A DNA stretch of 64,000 nt, from positions 2,170,001 to 2,234,000 of the forward strand of contig NC_089178.1 of NCBI RefSeq assembly GCF_947507565.1, read 5' to 3'. Positions 1-12,827 of the stretch are shown piece by piece. Every line of letters starts with the position of its first letter. Position 1 is the first letter of the stretch. This DNA is from Oscarella lobularis. Taxonomy: Eukaryota > Porifera > Homoscleromorpha > Homosclerophorida > Oscarellidae. The translations under genes and the position numbers were made by a program. The notes under the pieces are model-generated. The model did not search any database, was not told the origin of the DNA, and was given only the letters and a program-made list of their open reading frames with translations.

Positions 1-3000
1 TGGGTCCCCCGCCATTCGTCAGTTCCACGAGGAGCTCATGCATCTTATATTCTCTATCTCTTATCCAAAATCGTTCCTTCTAGCTTAAGGACTATTCATT
101 AATTATTGCCTATCGTGCCGGACTATCTATTATCGTCGCCTGGAAGCCATGTTGCGCGTGTTGCTAAGAACAGCTCAAAAGAAATTCTATTTTTATTTCG
201 TCGTGGGTATCAACCTTCTCTGTTTTACTCAGTCAAACTGCCACTCTGGGATAGAAAGCTCGACGGGGAAGATGATCTCCTTTCAGGATGCTCAGTGGCT
301 TGGCAGACAATTGGCTTATTTATTGCTTCGTTGGGGGACTGATAACTATTTCTGGAAAAATCTTATATTTTTCCAGATGTACCTCAATTGGGGCTCCTCC
401 AATCAAAACGATCTACTAAAGCTTATCATCCAGGGTAGAATCTTGAATGAGAAGCGTTTTTCTGATCAGGAGCACGTTTTTTTTACGGAATTTGTCTCTG
501 GGAGAAAAATGGCGATTGTCTCTTGTCTGTGTCTAATGGTCGCAAGGTGTTCCCTTACTGTTAAGACGTTTCTGTATGAAGAGAATTTGGATAACGTCGA
601 AAGGAGTTGACTTTCTCTTTAGTTTTTAGTGCCGTTGAAATTTTTTCTGCAGCCACCACATCACAAACTCCAGCACACTCCCAGATCCCAGTGTCACTTT
701 ATTCAGCCACACACGCCGTGACAGTACTGACTACTTGAAATACCTACTCAAACGAGAAATTCACCGACACAGCTTTGATACGGGTTCTCTGTGTAATCAA
801 CCGCATGGCAGAAAGACCACAAGAAATCAGTTTACCAGTTGAAGAAACAAGCAAAAGTGGAGCAGAACAGAATGAAAATGATGAGAACAGTGGAGCGAAT
901 GGTGCATTTGTTTTAGTACTGAGCATTTTGACAATAGACCACACGTTTTGATAGACTGTGCCGTTGATGTGAGGCAGGACTATCTTGACAACATCACTGA
1001 CAAGGTTTGTCATCAGACTGCCTTTGTTTGCAGCGTTAGCGACATTTCGCTTTCAGACGACCGAGAATGCTGAAAAAGTAAAAGAAGAAACCGGAAACGA
1101 GAAAAATTAAATGCAGGGCTGAGAAAACTGAACAACGAGACTTGATTCATGTTCATCTATTTGTACACCGTTCGTGCGTTTGTGTTTGATGTGTTTGCTG
1201 TTGAAGTGTTCTATTTGACAAGCCTCTGACATGTGTAGCTCGGTCTGATTACAATTACAACCTACAGAAATTCCCCGTTTTCACAAGACCACGGCAATTT
1301 CATGTCATGGCGACATGGGCATTCTAAGAAAGGCATACAAAATTGTTAATGCATATGGCTACATCGACGGTTTGGACTTTGCTACAGCCTATACGGGCCT
1401 ACGGCGCAATCGAACCGAAAAGATGTAACTGCGATTTATCCGGGCGTTTGTTTTTGTTCTTCTTGTCCAATGAAATAACGAGATGCGAAGTGTCTCCTAA
1501 AAAGAGGTCGACGAAGGCGATCGCATAATCGAACTACATAATCGGACTCCAGGGCCACGAAGCGCATCTTTCGTCGCACCCTTGGCCTTGCTGAAATCCT
1601 CATATCTATGTTTATCTCATCGGCGTCCTTGTATGGATCATCTTGGCTGCAACTCATGTTTTAATCTGCAGCCTCTGATGCGAACGCGGCTGGCTTACTT
1701 CAAGTATCTGCGAATAGCATGTATGTATGTATTTATTTATTTTCTGTGACCTTACGGACAAATGCGATCAATTATTTTTGGCCGGTTCACAGGTAGTGCA
1801 TGAAACGTGTTAATTGATTTCTCTCGTTGGTCAGAGTTCAGACTTTGACGCAGCAGATTTTGCATCTTGCGAATTATGATGATGGAGATATATAAAATAG
1901 TTGGGGTAAGAGAAGCAAATATTGTTTTATTCAAAGGATACCTTTTTTCGTGGAGATACGAAAGTGAAACTAGGATGATTTCAGCAGCATATGCTTCTCA
2001 CAGTCTTAGAGTAGGAACCTGAGTTTTTCTATTGGAAAAATGTTCGCCTGACTTGAGGAAAAGAAGCAGCGTTGGCTCTGAAAAGCGGACTCTCTGACGT
2101 CAGAGGATTAGAACTGTCTTGTCAGTCAAACACACGGGACAAAGCTTTCCAAACCTATCTTCTTGTGCTGTCCTAACAGGCTCTGAGATGGTGAAACGCT
2201 CTGTTCTTTCTTTCAATAAGCAATTAATTCTAAAGTGTTCCTAGAGCGCGCTAGTGTCTGTGGCCCTTTCTTTCCTTCTCGATTCTCTTCGTATATCCAG
2301 AATAATATTGCTTTACACTTGGTTGGATTCAGTGAAACAAGTTCGTGATTGAATACGCAGAGAAAGTCGGTTTATTGCACCAGCTGACAGCCACGTAGGA
2401 AAGGAGACGTTCCCACTTTCGTGTGCGTAGCTGTGACTGACAGGAGTGAAGCAGAGTTGTTTGTTGCAAAGGCCTGATCCAGTCTGCACTTTGTAAACTA
2501 CCTTTGCCTTGATGGACTACGCTCACTGACTGAATGTTTGAAAGAATTTATGAGATAAATATTTAAATTTGTGAGGGGGCGTGTTCTTTGTTTTGTCGTC
2601 CAAATGGAGAAAAGAGGCCCGTTCGTTCAACTTTTCACCCGAGAAAGACTTTCAGTATACTATTCTTCTGACCGTGTTGCAATCACGAAAGTCTTTGATT
2701 TGAAGGACTCTATTGTTTCTCGCGTGAAGTCAGCCCGCTTCTTTGTGTACTAACATTACGAGTGACTAGCTGCTCAGCGCTGTAGTCAGCTACTAAAAGC
2801 ATTGACAGAGTGCGATCGCAGAAAGAAAGCCTCTTTAGAACGGTATCACTAGGCAATCAATATCACATCCGCCATTTTTCTTTGGGACTCTATCTTCCAC
2901 GTGACAGCCGGCGTGCGTATCGAACTGTACACCGTTGGCGTTCGAAGATTCTAGACTGTACAGATACAGAAGTTGACAACGCACAGGCTCTTTGCTTATC

Positions 3001-4506
3001 CGGACTGAAGTTCTTGGTCATGCGACCCACCCAGCTGGAGGCCTATGGCAGGTCAGTAAAGTAAAATTTAGGCTCCGCGTCCTTCTTCCTTTGCCAAGCC
3101 GACTCAACTCATATCATCTAAATGTTTGAAAAGCTAGAGAGAAGGCCAGTTCGGCCAATTCGTCCGTTTATTATCGTGGGAGTGACCGAGTGAGACAGGG
3201 TTGAACGAGGGCTTGTTAGAGTGTGCTGTTCCTGCGTTGCTGGCTTTTTTATTAACCATTTAGACATACATATATTGTTCGTCCTCTCCAACTTGTTGGC
3301 AATCATGGCTGCCCGCGAGAAAGACCTTCATAAATAAACGACAAAGGCGATTAATACTTACAATTATTTTAATAGGTATATTTATCGGGGCTGAAAACGG
3401 AAATGGCTCTTGTTCGAATCGAGCGTTAGTTATGGCTGTGGTCATCAAGATTTCATACGTCAATGAATATGCAGAACATAATGGAATGCAAATATGCACA
3501 TTCGGCGAACTGACGACAGCCGATCGGAGTGCTATGCAATTCTCTCCTAGTTTTGCGCTTCTTTTTTTAACTAGATGTCTTGGTGAGCCATCTGAGGTCT
3601 GGATAGTGTACGGAAATGTTTCACTGTCGCTGTAGCCAGTTTTGGACAGAAGAAATGGAGAGATGCGTTGCACCATTTATATTAACTACGACAGAAGGTC
3701 TTCCTATATTACCGCTCTACAGAATGGCACAACTGTTCTGCGTCTTCAAGTGGCGTTGGACGCAAGTTGTACATGAGCTGGAACGAATTGCGCTGCGCAT
3801 GCAGTTCGCCTTTCACCGCCAAGATCAGCGTCCTAATCGTATAGGTGCAAGAGACGCCTACTGGATAGCCTACAATGCAGCCAATATCGACGAACTGAAT
3901 TACTTCGGCGACACACCAGAATAGCGTATCAGCTCAGCTACTAATCTGGGCTTATGCCAGGATTTATAGAAGATCTCTAAGTGTTGCAATAGCCTTTTCT
4001 ATAGTTTCTTTTTGTGCGTGACATAAACATAATCAAGGATCTGGGCAGCCTTTTCATAGCTAAAGTGTTTTTATGTATAATGATTGTTATGATTAATATA
4101 ATTGGATTGTCTACTTCAGAGCCATATAGCACTCAACACCGTTTCACGCAATGAAGCGATAATTTTAATGACAACGTCGTTTGGTATAGGATTGATAATT
4201 GGCAATAATGTATTAATTAATTAACTAGAGTATTGCAGCAGGTCAACTGTCTGCTGTTAGCACTGAGGAGTGTGGCACGTAGTGACTCATACATGTACTG
4301 TAGAGATACTGTCTAACGCACGCATTTATCCGGGCATCGGAATATTTCTGAGCAACTTCTGCATACATACATGTACTCGTTTTTTGCTTCCAAGTGCGCG
4401 AAACAAGCAAACAGAGAGCTAATCTACAGGTGAGTGAAAGCCGACAGACAGTTGAGTGATAAAACTAGAATGAACACTGACACATTAGAGCCGTTTCTCG
4501 CATGCT
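1..4506. other. No recognisable gene; flank downstream of the laminin gene
   Basis: I see no family-level match on either strand. The longest open frames (149-610 plus, 153 codons; 3616-3924 plus, 102 codons; 3260-3676 minus, 138 codons) resemble no family I know. They lack convincing splice partners and overlap open frames on other strands, as chance ORFs do. A short ATGT/ATTT low-complexity run lies near 1718-1742. The laminin 3' UTR presumably occupies the bases just below 4507. Degraded transposon sequence or lineage-specific exons cannot be excluded by eye. Confidence 0.5.
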
Positions 4507-7500
4507 CTACACAAAGACGCGACACTGCTCTTCGATTTGCCTCTCAATGGCGCTCATCCTCATCTGGAAATCGGTCAGGCGTTCTTTCTGACTTTCTAAC
4601 GTCGCCCTCTGAAGTTTGACGTCCCCCAGCAAATCTACGGCACGCAAAAGGTTCTCTCTCTATAAAGTAGGATTATAGTAGACTAGTCTACCCATCAGCG
4701 TCGTGTTGATTCCTTCGCTAACGGCAGTTCTCTTCTCCTCGGCACTACGAAGTAATCTATTGGCTGTTGTATTGTCCATGGTGGCATCGCTGACAGCGTT
4801 GCTGTCTCTCAGTGCGAGTAAATCGCTCGTGATGTCCGAGAGATTCTAAAAAAAGCTATAACTTTTGCTATTTCATTGTCATGGTAATATTTGCCTGATT
4901 GATGGCAGTCGTGAGATCGCATGCCCTACATGATCTTCCTTTGGTGACAGTGAGATCGGCGACGGCCTCTTCTCGACATTTGTGGGCATCGTACACCGAT
5001 GCATTAGCTGCGCTGCTAATTCGTTTCGATTCCATGCTAATGGCGTGAACGTCTTCTGCGTATTTGTTAATCTGTTCCCCAAGAATAATCCAGTGTTACT
5101 TGACTGATCATATGAACCGTATCTTCTGACCATTTTTGTTACGTTGATTGCCTTATTCAGCAGCGTTTCAGCGTTATCTAAAACTTCCGTGGCAATTGTG
5201 TCCTTATTGTTTTTGTCGTCGATCGCTTGAGCAATGCTATCAACGAGTTCCCAAGCCCTTTCACTGATTTCCCTGTTATTCATAAATGAATGAATAAATA
5301 GATACAGATTATGCCACCTTTCCCCCCTCCCCACACATACATCGCTTTCATTGCCAGGCGCTTTGCCTGCTGTGCCTTGGCTTCAGCGCTGTGAGCACTT
5401 GCATTGAGCGCTACTAGGTCTGCCTTCAAGTCCGAAGCAGACTTGTTGATTTGCCTTGCTAGTGTCTCGATATCAGAAATAGGAGGCAATTCGACTGCAA
5501 GCGTTTGATTGGCATAGTGTTCCGCATCTATAACCGTTTGCACAGTGCCCTCGAGCTTTTCCTTAGCCACAGTTGTATCGTTCAACGTCGACTTAGCCAC
5601 CAAATAAGCTTCCCTAGCCTCGTCCTACATAGAATAATAATAAGAGAACTAAATTTATATGCCATACCTTTTCTCTAAGGCTTTCGTTGTAAATTCTGCT
5701 CGCCTCTTCGTAGGCTAACGATGCGTTTTGTTTTAGATTATTGGCGAGAATTTCGTCGTCAAGGGCCGCCAAATATTTCGCCTGAGTCGCATTGCCGGCT
5801 TTGGTTGCCGTCTCGTTGGCGGCGAACGCTTTTCTCGTCGCATTCTCAGCTCTCTCAAGATACGCATTCAACGTTTCTTCGATCGTGCGAGTCTCGCTCT
5901 GAAGGCTCTCGAGTTTCGCCGCGTTCTCCGCGTGCAACGAGGAAAAGTTTGCTTTCGTTTCGTTCACCATTTGAACTTTGGGTTTAGTCGCCTCAGCTCG
6001 CTCGACCGCTTTCCGAACCGTCTCTTGGGCATCCAACGCCTTATCTTCGGCGGCGTCGACTCTCGCTTTATCGTTCTCGATTTGAGAAATCCACGCGGCC
6101 ACATCGGTTTCGAGTTCCCTTTGCAGGTCATCGGCAGAGGCGTTCAGTCGTGCTGCCCACGCTTCTAGCTTCGCGACGTCGGTGTAGCGGCCGTCAGAAA
6201 GGTGAACGGTTCCATTAAATGATTGCGTGGCAGCTAGAAGAATTTCCGTTTCGTTGAGAGAGCTTTCAATGAGACGAAGTCTTTCTTCGAGCGTCTCCTT
6301 CTCGTTTTCAAGCTAAAGAAGCGACGTGAGACGATTGTGACGTCTTTCAAGGCTACAAAAATACCTCTGTGGCCATGTCCTCGAGCGCTTTCGACTTGTT
6401 TTCGATGTAGGTGACGTTGTCTTGAAGTTCTGAGCATTGACGTTCGAGTTGTTGACGTAATTCGGTGATGTTCTTCTTGAAGTCGTCGATGGCTTGGTCG
6501 TCGATCATTCCCATGATCTCGGCTATGCATTCTCTCACTATTTTGACAGTGACTCTCGTCTCTCTTTTGACGCATTCGACGAATCGACGGAGGCGACTTT
6601 TGACCTTGAAAATTCTCTCCAAGAGATTGTCAATGCGACCTGCCAGGGCCTCGACTTTGTCGCATATTAGACGATCTATGAGGCCGGTCCAATTTGAAAA
6701 GCACGGACCGCAGTCTACGCAATCAGGTGGCGATCCTAATCAAAAATAATAAGAATTCGATCGATTTCTTCAACTCGTCTTCTCACCGACAAAGTCTTGT
6801 CTACATTGGTCGCAAGTACGTCCACTAATTCCGTCGACGCAAGGGCATTGACCGTAAATTTTGTTACACACGTTCGAACCGTTGATAGTGTTCGTCGTAT
6901 TACAATTGCACACTGGGAGAGAAACGAATTGGTTTTCTTGCAGTATTGACCGGTTCTTTCTTACTAAGACACCCGGCTGATTTGTTGAAGAATCCGTCGG
7001 AACAGACGTCGCAACTCCGTCCCGAAAATCCTTCGTTGCAGTCGCACTGTCCGGTGGTCTAAACAAACGATGCATGAAGTCAACTACCGAATTCGCGTGC
7101 TCTAGCTTGCAGAGCTTTACCCGATTGCAAGCGAGGGAAGAAGAGCCGTCGGGATCGCAATCACACGGCTGACAAACCCCGCCGTTCGTCGCGTCCCCGA
7201 AGAACGTCGCCTGACAGTTTTCACAAAAATCGCCTTCTGTATTGTCGGCGCAATCGACGCACACGCCCGTGCTCGAATTGCAGGCATTGGAATGATCGTT
7301 GCATTCGCACGGCACGCACGCGACGGACGCGTTTCCGCCCGCCATTTGTCGCCGAAAACCGGCAGCGCAAAATTGGCAGGACAACCCGGCGAATTCGCTC
7401 GAACAAGAACAATTTTCGACGACAGACGAATTGTCGCCGAGCGTCGCCGTCTCGCACGCGTCGCTGTGTCCATTGCAAAAGCATTCTCGACAAGCGACGT

Positions 7501-10500
7501 CGTTGAAAAGACCGAATCCAAAGAATCCCGGGCTGATGCATTGGTCGCATTGACGACCGGTTACTCCTTCGACGCAGTTGCACTGACCGGTCGTCGGATG
7601 GCACGTCGAATTGACGCTGCCGGTTGGATTGCATTCGCACGCCGTGCATCCCGTCGACGTGAGATCGAAGAAATCCGACTTGCAGCCGCCGTCGCATTTT
7701 TTTCCGTCGATGCCGGGCTTGCACGAGCAAAAGCCCGTGCCGTTGCATTGGAGATTGGCGGAGAACGTCGAATTGCAGTTGCACGGCTGACACATGGAGA
7801 TGTCGAAAAAGTTGACGTCGCACGCGTCGCATCTCCGTCCGACGTAATTGGGTTTGCACGGGCATTCGCCGTTGACGGGATCGCACGGTTGATCAGCGAG
7901 TGTTCCAGCCGGAAAACAATCACAAGCTATCAAGAGAGAACAACGTAAGCTATTGTGTAATTCTACTGACGGAATTACGTTCGCAGCCCGACGCGGTGAG
8001 ATTTGTATGATTATAGGCGCAGTCGGAGCAAGTTCTTCCGATGACGTTGCGACGGCACGTGCACTGACCGCCAATCGATTCGCACTCTGTCGAATTGGCT
8101 CCGAGAAGATCGCAGTCGCATTCTGAGAAACAGCCAACGAATGAGCAAATAATAAAACGTTTGTCATTTATTTCGTTACCGAGTGTTCCGTTGAAGATGC
8201 AAGAACTCGCCAAGAGAGTGTGATCCAAGCAGAGCTCGGTGAGCGAATCGACGTGATCCGGGACGAGTCTTCGGTTGGAATAGCAGCCAGGAGCTTCGAG
8301 TATTGAAACAAAATCCGTGAGAGCGTTAAAGGCCGGTACTTCGTCTCGGTTAGGAAGTAAAACGAACTGCCGTAGAAAACGTTTTATAACGTGGTTTCTA
8401 CGGAGAGGTTCATGCTATACTCACCGAATCAACAAAAACTTCATTGGGATTGTCCGGCGGCACGTCTAATTTCATGTTCACTATCAGTTCCGTGTTTCCC
8501 ACCAAACAGTCACAGATAATGGTTTCCGCGTCGTCAAAATTAGAAACGGTTAACGTAAATGCATTCATCTCGTTGAACGAGTTTGCGGGACACTTGACTC
8601 CCGTGATATTGAAACTAGCTTTGGTTACAGCCACGGCAGCCTAAACCGCGCATTCGAAATTTCAAATTTCAAATTGGTTCTTTGACCTCGTGTCGAATGA
8701 GGAGTTCGTATTTAATGGACAGTGATGGAACTGTGACGGTGAAAGAGATCTGATCGCCGTTATCTTTCATTCTCACCACTCCCGGTCCGGTGAATTTAGT
8801 TGGATCGGCCGGACGTGTTTGCACGGATGCGTTTCCCTGCAAGAGATAAAGTGACGAGCTACTAAGCGATTGAAACCGTTGCGAGTCAGTGGTCATACCG
8901 CTAGAATCGCCTTTTCGGCTTCGTAAACGACGCCGTCCAAGAACGGAAGATATCGATTTGGTTGTACAGTTTTGCAGTCGGATCCTTCTAAACCAATTCG
9001 GCACAAACACTGTCCTGTCTTGCCGTCGCAAATAGTCTTCTCTTCTGCCAAGCATTCCTCGCAGTCGCAAGGCTGACAGATGTCGGGATGCGTCGCATTG
9101 AAGAAAAAGCCAGCCTATACGACGAGTAGAAGAAAGCTCTACGCTAAGGTCAACTCGACGGCGTTTTTTATTGCCTCGCATTCGTCGCATTTCAGTCCTG
9201 TTACCCTCGGAAGACACGTGCACTGACCGTCGTTGTCGCAGGCGCCATCAGCGTTCAGATCCGATCCAGTTGTATTGCAATTGCACGCTGGCGAAAATCT
9301 AGCATCGCGACCAAAATGACGACTATAACCGTTCTACTACCTTGGCACGAAGGAAAGCTGAAAAAGCGATGTTCACAGGCGGAACACGTTCTGCCCACGA
9401 TATTGGCTTTGCACGAACACTGGCCGCCGAGTGAAGCACATACGGGGGAAGTCGAACCATTCTCGTTGCATTCGCAGTCTAGAAGATTTATTTTCAGTAC
9501 AGCACAGTCGTTCTTGGGCATTACCCTGGGTTCCATTGAAGATGCAGGAACTGGCCAGGAGGGTGTGATTTAGGCAGAATGGAGTCAATGAATTGGAGTG
9601 ATCTGGAACCGCTTGTCGGTTGTCGTAGCAGCCACGCACCGCAAATATGTCTATGCCTTCAAGCTCTTGGAAGGCCGGCACTGCGCTTCGGTTAGGAAAT
9701 AGAGCAACCTTGTCGACAGACGTTCACGGTGCCGCGAGATTTTATGCAAAAAGCGCTTACGGAATCAACGAAAACTTCGTCAGTATTGTCGGACGGCACG
9801 CTCATGGAAATTTCCACGCGCAATTGCGTGTTTCCCGCCAAGCAACCCAAGGTATCAATGATTATTGGTTGATCAAAATCGGCCTCGACTGCAGTACGCG
9901 AGTCCGGCTCACTGACAAAATTGTTGCCGGGACACCTAATTCCCGAGATATTGTAGCTGAGAGCAGTGACGTCTGCAGTTGCCTACACATGCATGCGATT
10001 GAACGTCACTGGTAAGTCCTTCTTGATTGTCTTATCTTGTTTACCTGATATCGAACTAGAAGGTCGTATTCGATGGAAAGCGCCGGCACCGTGAGATCAA
10101 AAACGATTTTATCTCCGTCATCTTTCATTCTGACGACACCTGATCCGGTAAATTTGCTCGGGTCCGGTGTACGCGTTTGTATGGAAGCATTGCCCTGAAG
10201 GAGAGGAGTGATTAAATTGATACGCGACGGCGCTCTAGCGGATTCACGTACGCCCAGAGTTGCTTCTTCGGCTTCGTAAACGATGCCTTCCAAAAATGGA
10301 AGGTACTGCTCGTCGGAGATAACGTCGCATTGTGTTCCCGTCAACCCCTTCCTACACGGACACTGGCCGGTTTTACCGTCGCAGATACCTGGTGGTACAG
10401 TCAGGCACGTTTCACAATCGCAAGAAACGCATCCGCTGGGGCCATTGAGAAATAGCCCAGCCTTTGACTGACAGGTAAGAATGTGATAATATATTTGTTT

Positions 10501-10897
10501 GGTCTACTGACTTCGCATTGATCGCATTTGAGTCCGATCGCATTTTGTCGGCAGTTGCACTTTCCGGTGTCGTCAGTGCAGACATTCAATTGCATTTGCG
10601 CCGTTCCGTCTGGGTCGCAGGCGCAGGCTTCGAAAGAGGACAAGGCGCGTCAGTGGAAGAGGATGTGGGCTCGACTGGCTTTCGTTGTTTGGTTTCAGTT
10701 TGAAACAGAACAACCAGAGGCCGATATATAGGCGAGAAATTTACCTTGGCAGCCGTCAGGATTTTGGGCGGACAAGTTAAAGGTTCCCACCGCGCACCGA
10801 TCGCATATTCGACCTTCGACGTTGTTCTTGCAGGGACACTGACCTGTCGTCTCGTTGCACTGAAGCGAAGTACTTCCAGCCACGTCACAGAGGCAAG
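4507..10897 (-). CDS. Laminin beta-like chain with two tandem LamIVB domains (5' end unresolved)
   Basis: Secreted basement-membrane chain expected to form a coiled-coil trimer. The first visible exon starts at 10897 behind a clear acceptor (TTACAG), so an upstream exon exists but was not found. Order seen: two laminin-type EGF (LE) repeats; LamIVB copy 1 (about 9540-10340, with '[11 protein letters not shown]' resembling vertebrate beta1 'SMEYDILIRYEP'); LE repeats; LamIVB copy 2 (about 8165-8990); about eight LE repeats (6790-8160); a 'DCGPCFSNW' Cys motif opening the helical region (near 6700); then long N-glycosylation-rich coiled coil. The chain ends 'EEQCRVFV' at stop TAG 4507-4509. Beta and gamma laminins carry a Cys near the C-terminus that links the two chains. 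No LG domains are seen, which argues against an alpha chain. No LamNT domain is visible. Exons are many, with short introns; the last is about 4507-4655. Gamma is possible but less likely because the domain IV is type B. Confidence 0.88.
8165..10643 (-). repeat. Tandem duplication of an LE-LE-LamIVB module inside the laminin gene
   Basis: Two consecutive modules share sequence and intron placement. Copy 1 covers about 9540-10643 and copy 2 about 8165-9290. Paired landmarks: '[12 protein letters not shown]' versus '[12 protein letters not shown]'; '[14 protein letters not shown]' versus '[14 protein letters not shown]'; '[18 protein letters not shown]' versus '[18 protein letters not shown]'. 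Introns fall after 'VFVDS' and after the 'FNGT(Q/L)G' segment in both copies. This points to an exon-block duplication within the gene. Confidence 0.88.
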
Positions 10898-11344
10898 CTG
10901 TAAGGAGGGGGAGGGAGGGAGGACGGGGGACGGTACAAAAAGAGTACAACTACAAGGGGGGCCCCAGGGAATTAAAGTATTGGTCCGTGGGACCAAACGT
11001 AATATTGAACTGCAGTACTTACATCCCCTTTGTCGGGGGATGTAATGACTTGGACTTGGCAGTCTTGCCCAGAAGACAGCACAAGTTAGACCATCAACGT
11101 TATAACGAGGATGGCATTTCTTCGTCTCGTCTTCTTCTCGTCCTTGAGCTTCTTTCTTCTTCAGTTCCGTTGAGCCTACTGACGCTTTTCCCCAAAGTGT
11201 CGTCTGATTTTGTTAGGCGCCCTGGGAATTAAGTTTGTATGATTTCATTTTTTAAGAAGCTGTTCAACGTGACGGCAAACATTTACGCAAAAAAGTCTCG
11301 CGATCATTGACACACGTATTATTCAGCGAGTCATTTATTTTTAT
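10898..11344. other. Region between SDE2 stop and first visible laminin exon
   Basis: This 447-bp stretch should hold the laminin promoter or a short 5' exon. A donor-like GTAAGT occurs on the minus strand at about 11018-11023, but no exon with a start codon and signal peptide can be supported. A plus-strand frame at 11111 looks like a signal peptide (MAFLRLVFF...) but stops after 20 codons. Bases 10905-10935 are a G/A-rich tract, and two inverted repeats lie at 10981-10995 and 11019-11045. There is no room for a LamNT domain of about 230 residues. Confidence 0.5.
11019..11045. repeat. 10-bp perfect inverted repeat
   Basis: TTACATCCCC (11019-11028) and GGGGATGTAA (11036-11045) are exact reverse complements around a 7-base loop. 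A second smaller one, TGGTCC/GGACCA with a 3-base loop, lies at 10981-10995. Both are just upstream of the first visible laminin exon. They could be a protein-binding palindrome or an RNA hairpin in an intron or 5' UTR. Confidence 0.5.
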
Positions 11345-12827
11345 TTATTTATTTCGCGGCTTGGCAAATAGAGACGAATCAAGAGAATCTAACGACACGT
11401 TTTTCGTAGCAAAAAGCCTAGCGGCTAATTGTTCCAAGGTTCCTCCGCATTTCAGCCCCAAGGCGACGAGAGCCGACTTGAGCCGATCCCTTCCCATGGC
11501 TTCAAGCTGTTCGACCCCCGCTATATCACTCAGGTCAAGAGAAACGGCTTCAATGTCCTTAATTAATCAAATCAAGATCACTTTTGCAGGTTAACGTGCC
11601 ACTACTCGCTTGGCACCTACCTTCGTCTCGCCTCTTTTTCTCTTGTTTTTCTTCTTGGGGTTCGACGCGGCTTTGCCCTTTTCCTCCTCTTCCTTGTCGT
11701 CTTTGGTTTCTGACGTTGCAGCTGCTTCACCCACTTCCTCCTTGACTAAGGTATAAAAATAGACTGTCTACGTCCGTGCAAACGACATTACGCTTTTACC
11801 AGATTCCAACGCGTCTGCCTGCTGACTCGTAGCTTCGCCTTGAACATCCGGATTCAACGTTTTGATATCTTCTTTATCAATTTCATCATCACCACTGCTG
11901 TCATCCTCAAATTCGTCCATCCCAAGCCTAGAAAAAAAAAGTAAGAGTCTAATTAATTAATAAGTATCCCTCCCCTCTCCCCGTACCATCCTTTGGGCTT
12001 TTTACTCAGAGACGAGGCAGCGGCTGCATCTCCTGATGCAGCTGGTCTCTTCAGTCCTGTGATAAAAAGCCCATTACAGTCATTTTGCACTATTGATTCT
12101 TATATTTCACCTTTCACGACGGCATCTTGCATCTTCTCCGCATTTTCCTGTATCTGATTCGTATAGTTTGTATCGTCAAATTGATGCCTCGGTCCTCTCA
12201 ATATTTTCTCCATTTTCTCTTTCTTTCGTTCCGCTTTCTCGCGTTCCCGTTCCGCTTCTTTTTCCGCCCAGCTCGCCATGCTTTTTATTACCCGCCCCGC
12301 CCACCCCGAAAATATTTAATTGATAAGTCAAAATTATAAATTGAAATCGTACGTTTTTTGAGCGTTCACGTCTCTCATTCTTCTCCCACTCAAATCCCTA
12401 CACGCCTCTTTATTCGTTGTACGATTGATTTGCGCTCCGAGCGCTCGCAACATAGACCCGAAACCTAAAGGGAGGCGCGTTCTTTCAAAGTGTAATACAA
12501 CGCGCGCGCATTTCACCTCCTTTTCCGCCGAGAATTCTCGGGCAAATGTCGACTGTCGTTCCATTGTGCTCCTCGATGTCGATAGAGTCGGCATCGTGTA
12601 CGATGCGACCGTTGTGGTAGAGTATAACGTCTGCTTTATCGATTTCGGCGGGACAATTCTTGAAAAGGACGGTTGCGAAGCGTTAGGAGACCCTTTAGAA
12701 GGCGTCTTACGATCAGATCGAGTGCTCGACGTTTAAGATATTGTCCCGAAACGTCGGAACGATCCTCGGCGATCGTGAAAGTGACGCAAGGCGAGAGAAA
12801 AGAGCGAAGAAACAAACAAAAGGACAT
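11345..12827 (-). CDS. SDE2: SDE2, replication-stress and splicing regulator
   Basis: SDE2 is made as a ubiquitin-like precursor cleaved after a GGKGG motif. The C-terminal part works in replication-fork protection and in splicing and telomere functions. Seen here: an N-terminal exon starting '[10 protein letters not shown]' at 12827; ubiquitin-like residues; 'ILGGKGG' interrupted by a short intron inside the motif; then '[12 protein letters not shown]' and '[15 protein letters not shown]', which are diagnostic. A charged coiled segment follows (about 12130-12285), then an acidic/Lys-rich linker. The C-terminal SAP-like end is '[19 protein letters not shown]' to 'LFAKPRNK', stop TAA 11345-11347. 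The stop is embedded in overlapping AATAAA copies that can serve as the poly(A) signal. At least five exons with small introns. An in-frame ATG at 12863 is an alternative start but leaves almost no promoter. Confidence 0.93.

Noticed and set aside
149-610. Plus-strand ORF of 153 codons at the left edge
   Set aside because: No recognisable domain; aromatic-rich composition like AT-biased non-coding sequence; no splice context or neighbour support.
7292-7948. Plus-strand ORF of 218 codons and minus-frame Arg-rich ORFs over the LE repeats
   Set aside because: Shadows of the laminin EGF-repeat frame, whose Cys spacing identifies the real reading frame.
11111-11173. Signal-peptide-like plus-strand start (MAFLRLVFF...)
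   Set aside because: Stops after 20 codons, and no donor leads to a downstream exon.
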